The notes below the pieces were generated by a model. That model saw only the letters and a list, made by a program, of their open reading frames with translations, ran no database searches and was not told where the DNA came from. From Planctomycetaceae bacterium (GTDB taxonomy: Bacteria > Planctomycetota > Phycisphaerae > UBA1845 > UTPLA1), in the NCBI GenBank assembly GCA_006969385.1, contig CP030884.1, positions 3,658,001 through 3,722,000 of the forward strand: a stretch of 64,000 nucleotides of DNA, given 5' to 3'. Of the stretch, positions 26,127 through 35,695 are shown piece by piece; within the stretch, counting starts at the first letter, position 1; every line of letters starts with the position of its first letter. Made by a program: the position numbers and the translations under genes.

Positions 26127-27473
26127 ATGAATCGCCGATGTCTCATTACCGTTGTAATGCTCGCCTTCACCGGCAGCGCCGCTGCTGCCGATCGATGGCT
26201 CAACTGGCGCGGCCCGAATATGGATGGCAGCGTTGACGCCAAGGGTTTACCGCTTAATTGGAGCGAAGACAATAACGTCATCTGGAAAACGCCGATGCCG
26301 CATTGGGCGGGCTCGTCACCGATCGTCGTTGACGGTCGCATTTACCTCACGGCACCTGTGCGCGACGCGGGCGAATCCAAAAGCGACGACAAGGGTAAAC
26401 GCTTGCCCGGTTATCCGACCAAAGAAGACGATGAGGGCGGCAAGCACATCAATCTGATTTGCTACGACGCAAGCGACGGCAAGGAACTCTGGCAGCGCAA
26501 CATCAGTGTCGGCAATACGTTTCTCGCCAAGCACAACCTTGCATCACCATCACCGGTTAGCGACGGAACACACATCATCGCGGCCAGCGGCGGCGGCGTC
26601 GTGATCTGTTGCGACCGCGACGGTAAGGAACAATGGAAGTACGACCTGCAGCAGCAGCACGGCGAATTCGGAATCTATTGGGGTTACGCATCCTCGCCGA
26701 TGGTCTATCGCGATACGGTCATTCTGCAAGTATTGCAAGGTTCCAGCACCGACAACCCATCATTCTTGATCGCGCTCAATATCAAAACGGGCGAACGGCG
26801 TTGGTATCAGGAACGCAAGACCGACGCCACCAGGGAATGCCCCGATGCCTACACCACACCCGTGATCCTGCGGCACGACGGCAAGGATCAACTCATCATC
26901 TCCGGTGCCGATTGGGTGACGGCCCACGATCCGCGGATGGGCAAAGAAATTTGGCGGGCCAAGGGGCTCAATCCGGAGCAGCGCGGTAACTTCCGGATTT
27001 GCGGTACGCCGGTGCCGATGGATAACGGCGTTGTCGTTGCGACCAGTCGCGAACACCCGATCATCGCCGTGCGCGCCGGCGGCAAAGGCGACGTGACCGC
27101 GACGCATACGGTTTGGACGCTCGACGACAAGCGCGGCCCCGACGTGCCATCGGCGGCAACCGACGGCGCGTATCTCTACCTCGTCAACGACAAGGGCATC
27201 GCGATGTGCGTCGATGGTAAGACCGGCGAAAAAGTGTGGGGGCCGGAGCGACTGCTAAGCGGACCGATCAGCGCGTCGCCGTTGGTCGCCGACGGTCGCG
27301 TCTATATCACCAACGAAGACTGCGAAACGGTCGTGTTTGCCACGGGGCCGAAATATAAGCAACTTGCGACCAACAAGCTCGAAGGCGGTTACACGCTGTC
27401 GAGCTTGGCTGTCAGTGGTAAGCGGATGTACCTCCGAGCGGGCAAGTTTTTGTATTGCCTTGGTGAACAGTAG
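26127..27473 (+). CDS. PQQ-like beta-propeller secreted protein
   Basis: 448 residues. Signal peptide (1-21, SAAAA), then WLNWRGPNMDG, a start seen in many planctomycete exported propellers, and repeated blade motifs such as LICYDASDGKELW, LIALNIKTGERRW and AMCVDGKTGEKVW. No dehydrogenase active-site motif was seen, so a scaffold role is as likely as an enzyme. Its TAG stop falls inside a copy of a dispersed repeat. Faces a paralogue at 27642-28892. Confidence 0.82.
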   Translation: MNRRCLITVVMLAFTGSAAAADRWLNWRGPNMDGSVDAKGLPLNWSEDNNVIWKTPMPHWAGSSPIVVDGRIYLTAPVRDAGESKSDDKGKRLPGYPTKEDDEGGKHINLICYDASDGKELWQRNISVGNTFLAKHNLASPSPVSDGTHIIAASGGGVVICCDRDGKEQWKYDLQQQHGEFGIYWGYASSPMVYRDTVILQVLQGSSTDNPSFLIALNIKTGERRWYQERKTDATRECPDAYTTPVILRHDGKDQLIISGADWVTAHDPRMGKEIWRAKGLNPEQRGNFRICGTPVPMDNGVVVATSREHPIIAVRAGGKGDVTATHTVWTLDDKRGPDVPSAATDGAYLYLVNDKGIAMCVDGKTGEKVWGPERLLSGPISASPLVADGRVYITNEDCETVVFATGPKYKQLATNKLEGGYTLSSLAVSGKRMYLRAGKFLYCLGEQ

Positions 27474-27617
27474 GGTCCGTCGCGCGGGCTTGCGCTGCGT
27501 GAATAGTAGGGTCCGCTGTGCGGACCAATTGCTGATTTCGCAACGCAACCCGAGGCAACGTCTACGGTTACTTAGTCGATCGTGCGCGCAAGCGTTGGTC
27601 CGCATAGCGGACCCTAC
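27471..27617. repeat. GTAGGGTCCGC dispersed repeats between convergent genes
   Basis: Copy A at 27471-27487 (partial; it includes the stop codon of the upstream gene). Copy B at 27506-27528, gtagggtccgctgtgcggac followed by caa. Copy C at 27595-27617 is the inverted version of B with one difference. B and C could pair as a hairpin with a loop of about 66 nt. The 168-bp gap between the two propeller genes contains only this. Confidence 0.82.
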
Positions 27618-27641
27618 TTGCGACGTCAACTTGCAACCCGA

Positions 27642-28892
27642 TCAATCAACGCGCTCGCTTTTCCGCAGGTCGATACATACCAAGCGCTTCAGATTGCGCA
27701 TATAAAGCCGACCATTCGCCAGTGTCGGCACCGTCCAGCACTGTTCGCCACGACCGCCTTTTTGTTCGAAGACCGTCGTCGTGCCGGTGGGCTCAAATTC
27801 CTTCGGTGATGCCTTCGCGATTTTCAATACGCCATTTTGATTGAGCGTAATCAGGTGCTTGTCGGCGAAAACAATCGTACCGTGCTGGTTTTCCTTGCCG
27901 CGCTCTTCCCAATCAATATCACCGCTATTGAAATCGACACACTTCAACGACCGCTGATCGAACGTAAATAACTTACCGCGATACAGCACGGGGGTTTGAA
28001 ATTTATTCTTCAGCTTCTTGCTCGTGTAAACTTCTTTGGGATCGAGCCGATCGCCATCTTTGCTTAATTTAAACAAGCCGCAGCCGGTGCTGTAACCCGA
28101 GCTTAGGAATAAGTGTCCGTCGTGATAAATCGGGGTGGCGGCATTCACCTTGTAGCTGGTCTCCCACGGAATCGTCGCGGCTTCCTTACCGTTTTCGGCA
28201 TGCGCGATAACCGCCGAGCCACCGAGGAAACCGACGACATACCGCGTGCCTTCAAATGTAAACGGATAGGGCGTCGAGTAACCCGAATTGGCGTCATCGC
28301 CGATCGCCCAAATCGGTTCGCCCGTTTGTTTGTTCAACGCTTTCATACCGCCGCCGCTGCCGCCGACGGTGATGATCGCTTTATCGCCTTCGATCAGTAC
28401 CGAACCGCTGTATCCCCATGTTGGCACGGCATCGTACTTACGCGTCCAAACCGTGCTGCCGTCGTCGACCTTATAGCAGCCGACCGTGCCGAGCGCACCT
28501 AGCACGTAAACGTGGTCGCCATCAACCGTGGGCGTGGAACGCGCGCCGTCTCCCCAACCGTTTTCATAAAGTGTTTCAAACCCAACGGCCCACTTTTCGC
28601 TACCGCCGTTGGCATCGAAACAGAAAAGCATCTGCTTGCCGTCGCGCACGCCGCACGTGAACAGCCTGCCATCGGCAACGGAGATGCCGCTGTAACCGGC
28701 ACCGATGTCCTTCGACCAAACCGGTGTCAGTTCGCCGTCCCAACTCGTCTTGAAACCGGTTTCGCTGCTGTGGCCGTCGTAGTTCGGCCCGCGCCAATGG
28801 GGCCAATCGGCGGCCGACGCCACCGTTGCCGATGACAGGGCGACTGCGTAGAAGATTGCCAGAAAGTTGCGTCGTGTAAATCGAATGCTCAT
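27642..28892 (-). CDS. PQQ-like beta-propeller secreted protein
   Basis: 416 residues. Signal peptide starting MSIRFTRRNFLAIFYAV and ending at ASA, followed by DWPHWRGPNYDG and blade motifs such as CFDANGGSEKW, GCYKVDDGSTVW, ALNKQTGEPIW and KCVDFNSGDIDW. The RRNFL start might suggest export by a twin-arginine route, though SRRxFLK is not complete. Start at 28892 rather than 29003 because it starts the signal peptide. Convergent with the paralogous gene at 26127, so the pair may come from an inverted duplication. Confidence 0.82.
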   Translation of the reverse strand: MSIRFTRRNFLAIFYAVALSSATVASAADWPHWRGPNYDGHSSETGFKTSWDGELTPVWSKDIGAGYSGISVADGRLFTCGVRDGKQMLFCFDANGGSEKWAVGFETLYENGWGDGARSTPTVDGDHVYVLGALGTVGCYKVDDGSTVWTRKYDAVPTWGYSGSVLIEGDKAIITVGGSGGGMKALNKQTGEPIWAIGDDANSGYSTPYPFTFEGTRYVVGFLGGSAVIAHAENGKEAATIPWETSYKVNAATPIYHDGHLFLSSGYSTGCGLFKLSKDGDRLDPKEVYTSKKLKNKFQTPVLYRGKLFTFDQRSLKCVDFNSGDIDWEERGKENQHGTIVFADKHLITLNQNGVLKIAKASPKEFEPTGTTTVFEQKGGRGEQCWTVPTLANGRLYMRNLKRLVCIDLRKSERVD

Positions 28893-29083
28893 GATAAACT
28901 CGCTTTGCGAAAAGGCGTGCCGATGTGAATCAACGTGACTAGCGGGTATCGTAGCTTGCCACCGCGCGGCGTTCAATCTACGGCAGCCGAGCACCATCCA
29001 CATTAAACCGTGGCTCGGGCTTCTCGAAAGCGGTAGGACTATTGCAATTGGGCTGCGAGTCTTGCACGGGTGCTGCGAATCTT

Positions 29084-29123
29084 GCTCCCTCTCCCTCGCA
29101 GGGAGAGGGCTGGGGTGAGGGTT
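29084..29123. repeat. CTCCCTCGCAGGGAG-type dispersed repeat
   Basis: Contains CCCTCTCCCT, gc, AGGGAGAGGG hairpin arms followed by ctggggtgagggttg. A shorter relative lies at 52885-52917. It sits between a divergent pair of genes. The remaining intergenic sequence holds nothing else I can support. Confidence 0.7.
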
Positions 29124-29207
29124 GCCGTTAGCGCGTGATCATCCCACGCCCCCAAACCTGGGGTCCGGGCAATACGCTTGCAAAACTATCCGAATGAGAG
29201 AATCGCC

Positions 29208-29864
29208 ATGCAATTTGCATCCGAACGCCAACAAATAATCGACATCGGTCGTCGCATGTCGGCAGCAGGGCTGGTGACGGCGACCGACGGCAATATTTCA
29301 GTTCGCGTTGCCGAAGATCGCTTTCTCATCTCCGCCAGCGCTACGCAAGTCGGCAGCCTCACGCTCGACGATCTAGTCGTAATCGACGTTGAAGGCACCG
29401 TCGTCGACGGCGACCGGCGGGCGTCGAGCGAACGGTGGATGCACCTGACGGCTTATCAAACGCGGCCCGACGTCAACGCAGTGATTCACGCCCATCCGCC
29501 GCATTGCATCGCGCTGAGCTTGGCTGGCCTGACGTTTCCGCCGGATGTATTCCCCGACGCCGTGCTCGCCTTTGAGTCAATCCCCACGACCGACTACGCC
29601 ACGCCCGGAACCAAAGAAGGCGCAGGTGTTATCACCGACAAGATCGTCAACCGCGATGCCGTGATTCTGAAAAAGCATGGCGCGCTAACGGTGGGTGAAC
29701 ATCTGGATGCCGCTTGGCTAAAGACGGAAAAGCTGGAGCAAGTTGTGCGCATGTATATCATGGCGCGGCAGTTGGCCGGTGGTGACTTGCCACGGTTGAC
29801 GGACGATCAAATGGCAAAGCTGCTCGAAGTGCGGCGCACGTATGGCATTGGCAAAAAGAATTAA
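29208..29864 (+). CDS. Class II aldolase/adducin family protein
   Basis: 218 residues. Zinc ligands of the fuculose-phosphate aldolase family are visible: the two His of VIHAHPPHC near residue 92 and the later KKHGALTVG near residue 154. The catalytic acidic residue lies in SSERWMHL. GNIS and TDGN segments near residue 25 fit the phosphate-binding loop. Substrate unknown (sugar phosphate likely). ATG at 29208 with gagagaa upstream. Starts 315 bp from the divergent propeller gene. Confidence 0.86.
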   Translation: MQFASERQQIIDIGRRMSAAGLVTATDGNISVRVAEDRFLISASATQVGSLTLDDLVVIDVEGTVVDGDRRASSERWMHLTAYQTRPDVNAVIHAHPPHCIALSLAGLTFPPDVFPDAVLAFESIPTTDYATPGTKEGAGVITDKIVNRDAVILKKHGALTVGEHLDAAWLKTEKLEQVVRMYIMARQLAGGDLPRLTDDQMAKLLEVRRTYGIGKKN

Positions 29865-29943
29865 CGCCGCCAGTCCGCATTGCCTGGTGATCTTAATCAA
29901 TTATCGCATCGTCGGGATGAACACTAGGGAATCGCAATAGCGA

Positions 29944-32900
29944 TTACGCCAATACCGCTTCTGCATCGGGCGGTAACGATCCCCGTTCGGTTTCATTCAC
30001 CGTAAACGGACACGTCTCTTTGATGCGTTTTTGCAAGCCCGACATGATGACGAACATCGCCGGCACAAAGTAAAGCGCGATCAACGTGCAGCCCGCCACG
30101 CCGCCGGCAATCGCCACCGCCAATGGTGGCCAGAATTGCCCGCCATCGATCAGCAACGGTATAAACCCGGCAATCGTTGTCAGCGTTGTCGACAGCACGT
30201 GTCGCGTCGATTTGGTCACTTCCTTACGAATCGCCAACGCATCGCCTTTGCGGGCCGCTTCGTTCGACCGCAACCCGGCCAATACGACGATCGAATCATT
30301 CACCGCGATGCCGACCAACCCCATCGTGCCGACGATCGCCATGAATCCGAATGGAAAGCCGAATAGCCAGATCGACAGCAAGCCCAAGCCGATGGCGAGG
30401 ATACCCACGAAGCCGATAATCACCGCCATACGAAACGAGTTGAAGCTCAACACCAGCGTCGTAATCATGACTGCAACCAACAACGCCACCGAAGCCATCA
30501 GGTTGGAAATCGCCCGCGACCGCTCGGCCGTTTCGCCGCCCAACGACATTCGATATCCCGCGGACAATGCAAATCCCTGTTTCTCCAAGGTTCCGTTGAT
30601 ATCCGCCAGCACGGTCGAAGCCAAGGCACCCGCGCGCACGTAGCCGCGAATCGTGTTCACCCGCGCCCCGTCGCGCCGCGGCAATGAGGCCAATTCGGGG
30701 ACGACTTTCACCTCGCCGAGTGCCGTCAACGGTATGTAATCGAGTGGCTCGGCATCCGTCGCGGCTTCGGTGCGTGCGACCAGGTTCGTCGATTTGATGC
30801 GGTCCAACTGGCTGCGGGTGTTATTGCCAAGTCGCACGCGCACCGGCATTTCCTCGGTCGTTTCCAGAATCGAACCGCCAACGGCACCTTCGGTTTGCGC
30901 CGCCAGTTGCTGAGCGATTTCGACGTTGCGCAAGCCGGCCATCCGCGCTTGTTCGTCGTCGATATCGATCCAAAGTTTCGGCTGCCCGTCTTGCAACGTC
31001 GCTTCAGTTTGCACGACTTGGGCGTGATTGGCTAAAACCGTGCGCACTTCATCGCCGAGATCGCGCAGTCGATCCAAATCGGGCCCGAAGAGGCGAATTT
31101 CAATCGGCGCGTTGAACGGTGGCCCTTGCTCTAGCTTGCGCGCAATGAACTGCGCCTGCGGTAGGGCACGGTCGAGTAGATCCTGAGCGTCGTTGACCGT
31201 CTGCGTATCACCCTCGGCGTCGCGCATTTGCACCAGCGCGTTCGCGTAGAAGGGCGAACCGTCGCGCCCACCGAGCAGGTTGTAATAAAACTTCGGCGCA
31301 CTCGTGCCCACAAACCAATGCACGGCGACGATGTCTTCGTGCTTCAATAGTTCTTCGCGCGCCTGTCGCGTGATATCCAGCGTGCGCGCGAGCGACGCCT
31401 GCGGCGGCAAGCGGGGGTCGAGTTGAAACTGATCGCGATCGCCTTGCGGAAAGAACTGCTCCGGCAATTCGCGCGCCTTGACGAAACCAAACAGGGGCAG
31501 CGCCAACGCGATCAAGATTCCCAATACCGGATAACGCACGATAGTATCCAGCGACCAACGATATGCAGGCGCCAACACGTTACCCGCAATGCCGTTACGC
31601 AAAAATCCACCATGCTTGGAAGCATCGAGGCGACCTTCAAAAAAGCCCGTCAATGCCGGAATGATCGTCAACGCCAACCCGAACGAACAAATCACCGCCA
31701 ATATCACGCCCAGACCGATGCTGCCGACAAACTCGCCCGCGTTGCCCGGCATTAACACAATCGGCGCGAATGCCAACACCGTCGTGAGCGTCGAGCCTAA
31801 CAGCGGCGCAGCCAGGTAACGCACGGTTGCCGAAATCGCCTTGGCGGGCGACATGCCTTCGCGCAGGTGCTGCTTCGTTTCATCGACGGTCACAATCGCG
31901 TTGTCGATCAACAAGCCGAGTGCAATGATCAAACCGGTCACCGACATCTGATGCAGCGGTAGCCCGATGAAGTTCATGATCGTGAGCACCATGAAACTCA
32001 CCAGCGGCAGGGCGGAGCCTACCAGAATCGCCGCGCGCCAGCCCATCATGAAAAAGATGACGCCGATCACGCACAACATGCCGAGTATCAGATTTTGGCC
32101 GAGACCTTGCAGCCGCGCCGACACATAGGTGCTTTGATCGAAGATCACGGGCAGCGAAACACCGTCGGGCAGCAGGGCCGCAAAGCGATCGAGTTCGGCG
32201 TGTACGCCGGGCGTCCACTTATCGATCTGTTGCCCATCTTCCATGCGAATCGCAAGCGTGACGGCGGGCTTACCGTTAATGATAGAGAGATTCGTCGGCG
32301 GTTCCTGAATCGCGCGATATACCTGGGCCACATCGCCCACGCGCAGCAGCGCGTCGTCGCGATTGTTGCGCAGCGGCACGTCGGCGATGTCCTTCACGCG
32401 CTGCAATTCGCCGGATACTTCCAACAAATAATCCGCCGTATCGCTGCGCAACAATCCCGCCGCGACCTTGGCATCGCTTTGTCGCAACGCATCGGCAACA
32501 TCGCTGACGGTCAGATCGAGGGACGCCAAGCGCGCCGCGTCGATCTCCACGCGGATTTCTTCATCAGGATCGCCGTAGATATCGACCTCTTTGGTACCGG
32601 GCAAGGATTCGAGCGTGTCTTCGAGATCTTCCGCCATGCGCCGCAGGATGCGCAGGTTAGGGTCGTCGGGGCGATCCCACTGTAAGGCGGCGATTACCGT
32701 GTACGCCGTAATAGTCCACTCGTCGAACTCGGGTTTGCTCGTACCCGCGGGCAGGGATGGTTCGGCATCGGCAATCTTGTCGCGCACGCGCGACCAAACC
32801 GTGTCGGTGTCATAGACCGAGTCTTTCAGCTCGATCGTCATCACCGAGATACCGTTGCGCGAATCGGAGTTGACATGCAGGATCTCTTCGACTTCGCGAA

Positions 32901-33117
32901 CCGTTTCTTCCAGTTTCTCGGTTACCAACGTTTCCACGCGCTCGGCATCTGCACCGGGGTAACGTGTGATCACGCGACCGATGCGTTCGCTCAGCGTCGG
33001 GTCTTCCGCCGTCGGCAATACCATCAACGCCGATAAGCCACCGACCAATATCACGCCGATGGCCAATACCAACAGTCGCGGTTGGCGATAAAACAAGTTG
33101 GTGATCGAATAGTTCAT
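29944..33117 (-). CDS. RND-family efflux transporter permease
   Basis: 1057 residues, the inner-membrane pump of a tripartite RND system. Helix 1 is at 12-33, followed by a large periplasmic domain, helices 2-6 (about 335-500), a second periplasmic domain and helices 8-12 (about 880-1030). The GLLIDNAIVTVDE segment in helix 4 carries the acidic pair used for proton transport in this family. Proton-driven drug, solvent or metal export is expected. 62 bp downstream of its membrane fusion partner. Confidence 0.92.
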   Translation of the reverse strand: MNYSITNLFYRQPRLLVLAIGVILVGGLSALMVLPTAEDPTLSERIGRVITRYPGADAERVETLVTEKLEETVREVEEILHVNSDSRNGISVMTIELKDSVYDTDTVWSRVRDKIADAEPSLPAGTSKPEFDEWTITAYTVIAALQWDRPDDPNLRILRRMAEDLEDTLESLPGTKEVDIYGDPDEEIRVEIDAARLASLDLTVSDVADALRQSDAKVAAGLLRSDTADYLLEVSGELQRVKDIADVPLRNNRDDALLRVGDVAQVYRAIQEPPTNLSIINGKPAVTLAIRMEDGQQIDKWTPGVHAELDRFAALLPDGVSLPVIFDQSTYVSARLQGLGQNLILGMLCVIGVIFFMMGWRAAILVGSALPLVSFMVLTIMNFIGLPLHQMSVTGLIIALGLLIDNAIVTVDETKQHLREGMSPAKAISATVRYLAAPLLGSTLTTVLAFAPIVLMPGNAGEFVGSIGLGVILAVICSFGLALTIIPALTGFFEGRLDASKHGGFLRNGIAGNVLAPAYRWSLDTIVRYPVLGILIALALPLFGFVKARELPEQFFPQGDRDQFQLDPRLPPQASLARTLDITRQAREELLKHEDIVAVHWFVGTSAPKFYYNLLGGRDGSPFYANALVQMRDAEGDTQTVNDAQDLLDRALPQAQFIARKLEQGPPFNAPIEIRLFGPDLDRLRDLGDEVRTVLANHAQVVQTEATLQDGQPKLWIDIDDEQARMAGLRNVEIAQQLAAQTEGAVGGSILETTEEMPVRVRLGNNTRSQLDRIKSTNLVARTEAATDAEPLDYIPLTALGEVKVVPELASLPRRDGARVNTIRGYVRAGALASTVLADINGTLEKQGFALSAGYRMSLGGETAERSRAISNLMASVALLVAVMITTLVLSFNSFRMAVIIGFVGILAIGLGLLSIWLFGFPFGFMAIVGTMGLVGIAVNDSIVVLAGLRSNEAARKGDALAIRKEVTKSTRHVLSTTLTTIAGFIPLLIDGGQFWPPLAVAIAGGVAGCTLIALYFVPAMFVIMSGLQKRIKETCPFTVNETERGSLPPDAEAVLA

Positions 33118-33179
33118 TAGGTGGAGCTCGACATGATGGCGCGCGTGGCGTTTACGATTACCGCGAATTCAATAGATCA

Positions 33180-34517
33180 CTACTTGACGGAAACAACCTG
33201 ACCGGGGCTCAGTCGATGTACCGCACTAACGACAATTCGGTCGCCGTCATTTAGCAGCCCTTCGACAAATGCGCGTTCCCCATCGCTATAAATCATTTCG
33301 AGGTCGCGCTTTTCAACGACGGATCGCGCCGAATCATCTTTAGATACGACGGCATAGCACGCCCACAAACCGCGCGAAGACCGCACCAAACTATCGAGTG
33401 GCACCCAAAAACCTTGGGCACTAACGGAGCGGCGGCTGCGCAGAAAGCCCACTTCCCCCGACACGACCGATTCCGCGGCATCGTTTTTCAGAGTCACGAT
33501 CACCTTCCGCGTGCGTGTGCGATCGTCCACTTCGGCGATAATCGACTGAATTTCGCCGTTACGAACCCGATCGCGAATGATTACGGTTTGCTTGTCACCA
33601 ACGGCAAGGCCGGCGGCAACTTCAACGGGCACGCCCACATGCAATTCGAGTTGGTCCGCCTCGACCAGCCGCGCCAACACCTGTCCCGCATTCACCACGG
33701 CGCCCTCGTCGATCAGGCGGCGTGTGATGCGACCGGCAAACGGTGCGGGCAGCGCGCTTTTATTTATACTGACGTCGATATTCTCCAGCTCGGCCGTCCA
33801 GGCGGCGACGGCTGCGCGCTGGGCGGCGATCTGTTCCTTGCGGGTGCCGGCTTCCAATTCGTTGAGGCGTTCGCGCGCCGCTTGCAATTCGGCGGCGGCT
33901 TCCGCGGCATCGTTGCGGGCGTCGTTGCGCTCTTTGAGCGTTGCCACGCCGCGCTGGTGCAAATCGTTCTTGCGTTGGCGTTCTTCGTCGAACCGTTGAT
34001 AAGCCGCATCGGCGGCCGTCACCATCGCTCGCGCTTCCGCGATATCTTCAGCGCGTGGTCCGGCAACCATTTCATCGAGCTGTGCCTGCGCCTGTTCGAG
34101 TTGTGCCGCCGCTTTGACGCGCTGCGTTTGTAGTAGCGCCGTATCGAGTTGGGCGATCGCCTGACCGGCGGCGACGGCATCGCCTTCGTCGACGGCGATC
34201 GACTCGACCTTGCCGTTGAGTTCAAAGCTTAGGTCGGTAATGCGGCGCGCTTCCACGCGACCGGTGAAGTCCACTTGTGTTTGATAATGGTCCGCCGCGG
34301 CAACGGTAATTGTCTCGACGAGTAGCGGATTTTCTTTCGGTGGTGGTGAAACGGACGCGCCAGTATCGCTGCCAAGCAACTGTTGGCGCTGTGTCCAAAC
34401 CAACACGGCGGTGCCGACCAGCGCGACGACGACCATACGGCGACGCGTCAAAAAATGACGGAGCGTCAATTTGTTGCCAAAAAAAGACGAACTAGACGGT
34501 GATCGCGGCGCGCTCAT
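33180..34517 (-). CDS. HlyD/AcrA-type periplasmic adaptor
   Basis: 445 residues. One N-terminal membrane anchor (about 28-44), a lipoyl-like half-motif (GKVESIAVDEGDAVAAGQAIAQLD), a long alpha-helical hairpin (about 130-245, heavily Ala/Glu/Arg), the second half-motif (GRITRRLIDEGAVVNAGQVLARLVE), then a beta-barrel domain. It links the RND pump to the outer membrane. Start at 34517 chosen since gagagg precedes it; this overlaps the end of tetR by 26 bp, consistent with coupled translation. Confidence 0.88.
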   Translation of the reverse strand: MSAPRSPSSSSFFGNKLTLRHFLTRRRMVVVALVGTAVLVWTQRQQLLGSDTGASVSPPPKENPLLVETITVAAADHYQTQVDFTGRVEARRITDLSFELNGKVESIAVDEGDAVAAGQAIAQLDTALLQTQRVKAAAQLEQAQAQLDEMVAGPRAEDIAEARAMVTAADAAYQRFDEERQRKNDLHQRGVATLKERNDARNDAAEAAAELQAARERLNELEAGTRKEQIAAQRAAVAAWTAELENIDVSINKSALPAPFAGRITRRLIDEGAVVNAGQVLARLVEADQLELHVGVPVEVAAGLAVGDKQTVIIRDRVRNGEIQSIIAEVDDRTRTRKVIVTLKNDAAESVVSGEVGFLRSRRSVSAQGFWVPLDSLVRSSRGLWACYAVVSKDDSARSVVEKRDLEMIYSDGERAFVEGLLNDGDRIVVSAVHRLSPGQVVSVK

Positions 34518-35220
34518 CGGCGAATACCTCTCCAAGAATGCGGTCTCTGGTCGAATCGTAGTCCCACTCGTGAGAAAGCGGCCGCCAGTTCCAGCCGTCG
34601 AGATAAGCCTGTTGCATGCGACGCAGGCTCGTGGTTGCATCGGTGATGCCGAGTTGGTCCATGCATGTCGGCGTTTTGCCGACGATGCGCGAACCGAAGG
34701 TCATGCCCCAAATGCCGAATGCAATCTCGGACGCCTGCCGTGGCGGTGGGATTTCCAGGTCGCCGGCTTCGATGCCGCCCTTGATCGTTCCGCACACAGC
34801 CGCGACGCAGCGACCGTCAACTGCTTGCATGGCTTCCTGATTGGATTCCGACGCTTTGCAGGCGATGGACTGCACGTAGAGGACTTCTTCGGTGGCGATG
34901 TAATCGGGATAGCGTCGGGCGAAGATTTCGTCAGCCGCGCCGATCGCCGTCATCCGCTCGCGCGGACGGCCGTCAAACGTGACGGCCCGCTCGAACAACT
35001 CGACGCGCTTCAACTTAGTCTGAATGGCGAGGGCGGTAAGCAAATCTTCCTTGCAACGGAAGTGCTGATAGACGGTGCCTTTAGAGTATTCGATCTCCGC
35101 GGCAATGCGATCCATACTGAGGCCGAGATAGCCCTTGTCCAGCAACAAACGACGAGCGACATCGAGAATGAGTCTTTCCCGATCGCGAATCTCGCGTTGT
35201 TTGCGTGAGAGCGTTGCCAT
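34492..35220 (-). CDS. TetR-family repressor
   Basis: 242 residues. The N-terminal helix-turn-helix is clear (LSMDRIAAEIEYSKGTVYQHFRCKEDLL, about 30-58). The C-terminal ligand domain is not specific to a known member. The gene order repressor, adaptor, pump suggests a drug-inducible efflux operon, all on the minus strand. Autoregulation is supported by the palindrome at 35248-35268 over its own promoter. Confidence 0.88.
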   Translation of the reverse strand: MATLSRKQREIRDRERLILDVARRLLLDKGYLGLSMDRIAAEIEYSKGTVYQHFRCKEDLLTALAIQTKLKRVELFERAVTFDGRPRERMTAIGAADEIFARRYPDYIATEEVLYVQSIACKASESNQEAMQAVDGRCVAAVCGTIKGGIEAGDLEIPPPRQASEIAFGIWGMTFGSRIVGKTPTCMDQLGITDATTSLRRMQQAYLDGWNWRPLSHEWDYDSTRDRILGEVFADERAAITV

Positions 35221-35230
35221 CTGTCCAAAA

Positions 35231-35268
35231 TATAGCACAGAATCCAATTTTTGACCAACCGTCAAAAA
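35231..35268 (-). promoter_or_regulatory. Promoter and palindromic operator of the TetR/RND operon
   Basis: On the minus strand a perfect inverted repeat, TTTTTGAC, 5 nt, GTCAAAAA (35248-35268), covers the -35 region TTGGTC. An 18-nt spacer leads to TATATT (35231-35236), and the repressor start lies 11 bp downstream of that. Repressor binding would block RNA polymerase. The operator is inferred from position and symmetry. Confidence 0.72.
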
Positions 35269-35450
35269 ATAATTTCGCCCAAATCGTTCGAGACCTGTGA
35301 CTTTAAGTCAGGCTTGTCACGATTGTTTATCGGTCGGGCGCGCCGGATCGCTCTCCGTCTTTTCAGTTTGGGGCGATCCATTCGTCGAATTTCGCACGCA
35401 AATCGCGGTGATTTTGGTATCGTGTAGTGGATAGAATCGAGGTACTACCT

Positions 35451-35502
35451 GGGCCCGACCCCGTTCTATCTTTCCTCGCTCATGGGGTTGGGCCCTTTTT
35501 TT
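35451..35502 (+). terminator. Orphan intrinsic terminator in the leader of the sirtuin gene
   Basis: A 12-bp stem (GGGCCCGACCCC at 35451-35462 with GGGGTTGGGCCC at 35484-35495, one G-U pair) with a 21-nt loop, followed by seven T. No gene precedes it on the plus strand within 230 bp. It could end a small RNA or act as an attenuator for the genes at 35696-37353. The rest of 35269-35695 shows no gene I can support. Confidence 0.7.
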
Positions 35503-35695
35503 CTTCTTGAATCTTCCAAACTCCAACACGGCAATCTTCGCGAGCATCTTGAATCAACTCGCGATCTCGGTATCTTTAGAAGTGGTCGGAGTAGTTCGGT
35601 TTCCTATTTTTTTATCACTCGTAACGGTGCTGTCGCGTTCTAGAAAACGAGATAGCGAATGATCCAATTACATTTCATTTAGGAGTTAGATTGTA

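Noticed and set aside
32095..32685. Long plus-strand frame antisense to the RND pump
   Set aside because: Shadow of the pump gene; no similarity to a known family.
35317..35547. Possible 76-residue minus-strand protein
   Set aside because: Its sequence is low in information, has no ribosome site I can see, and covers the terminator on the opposite strand.
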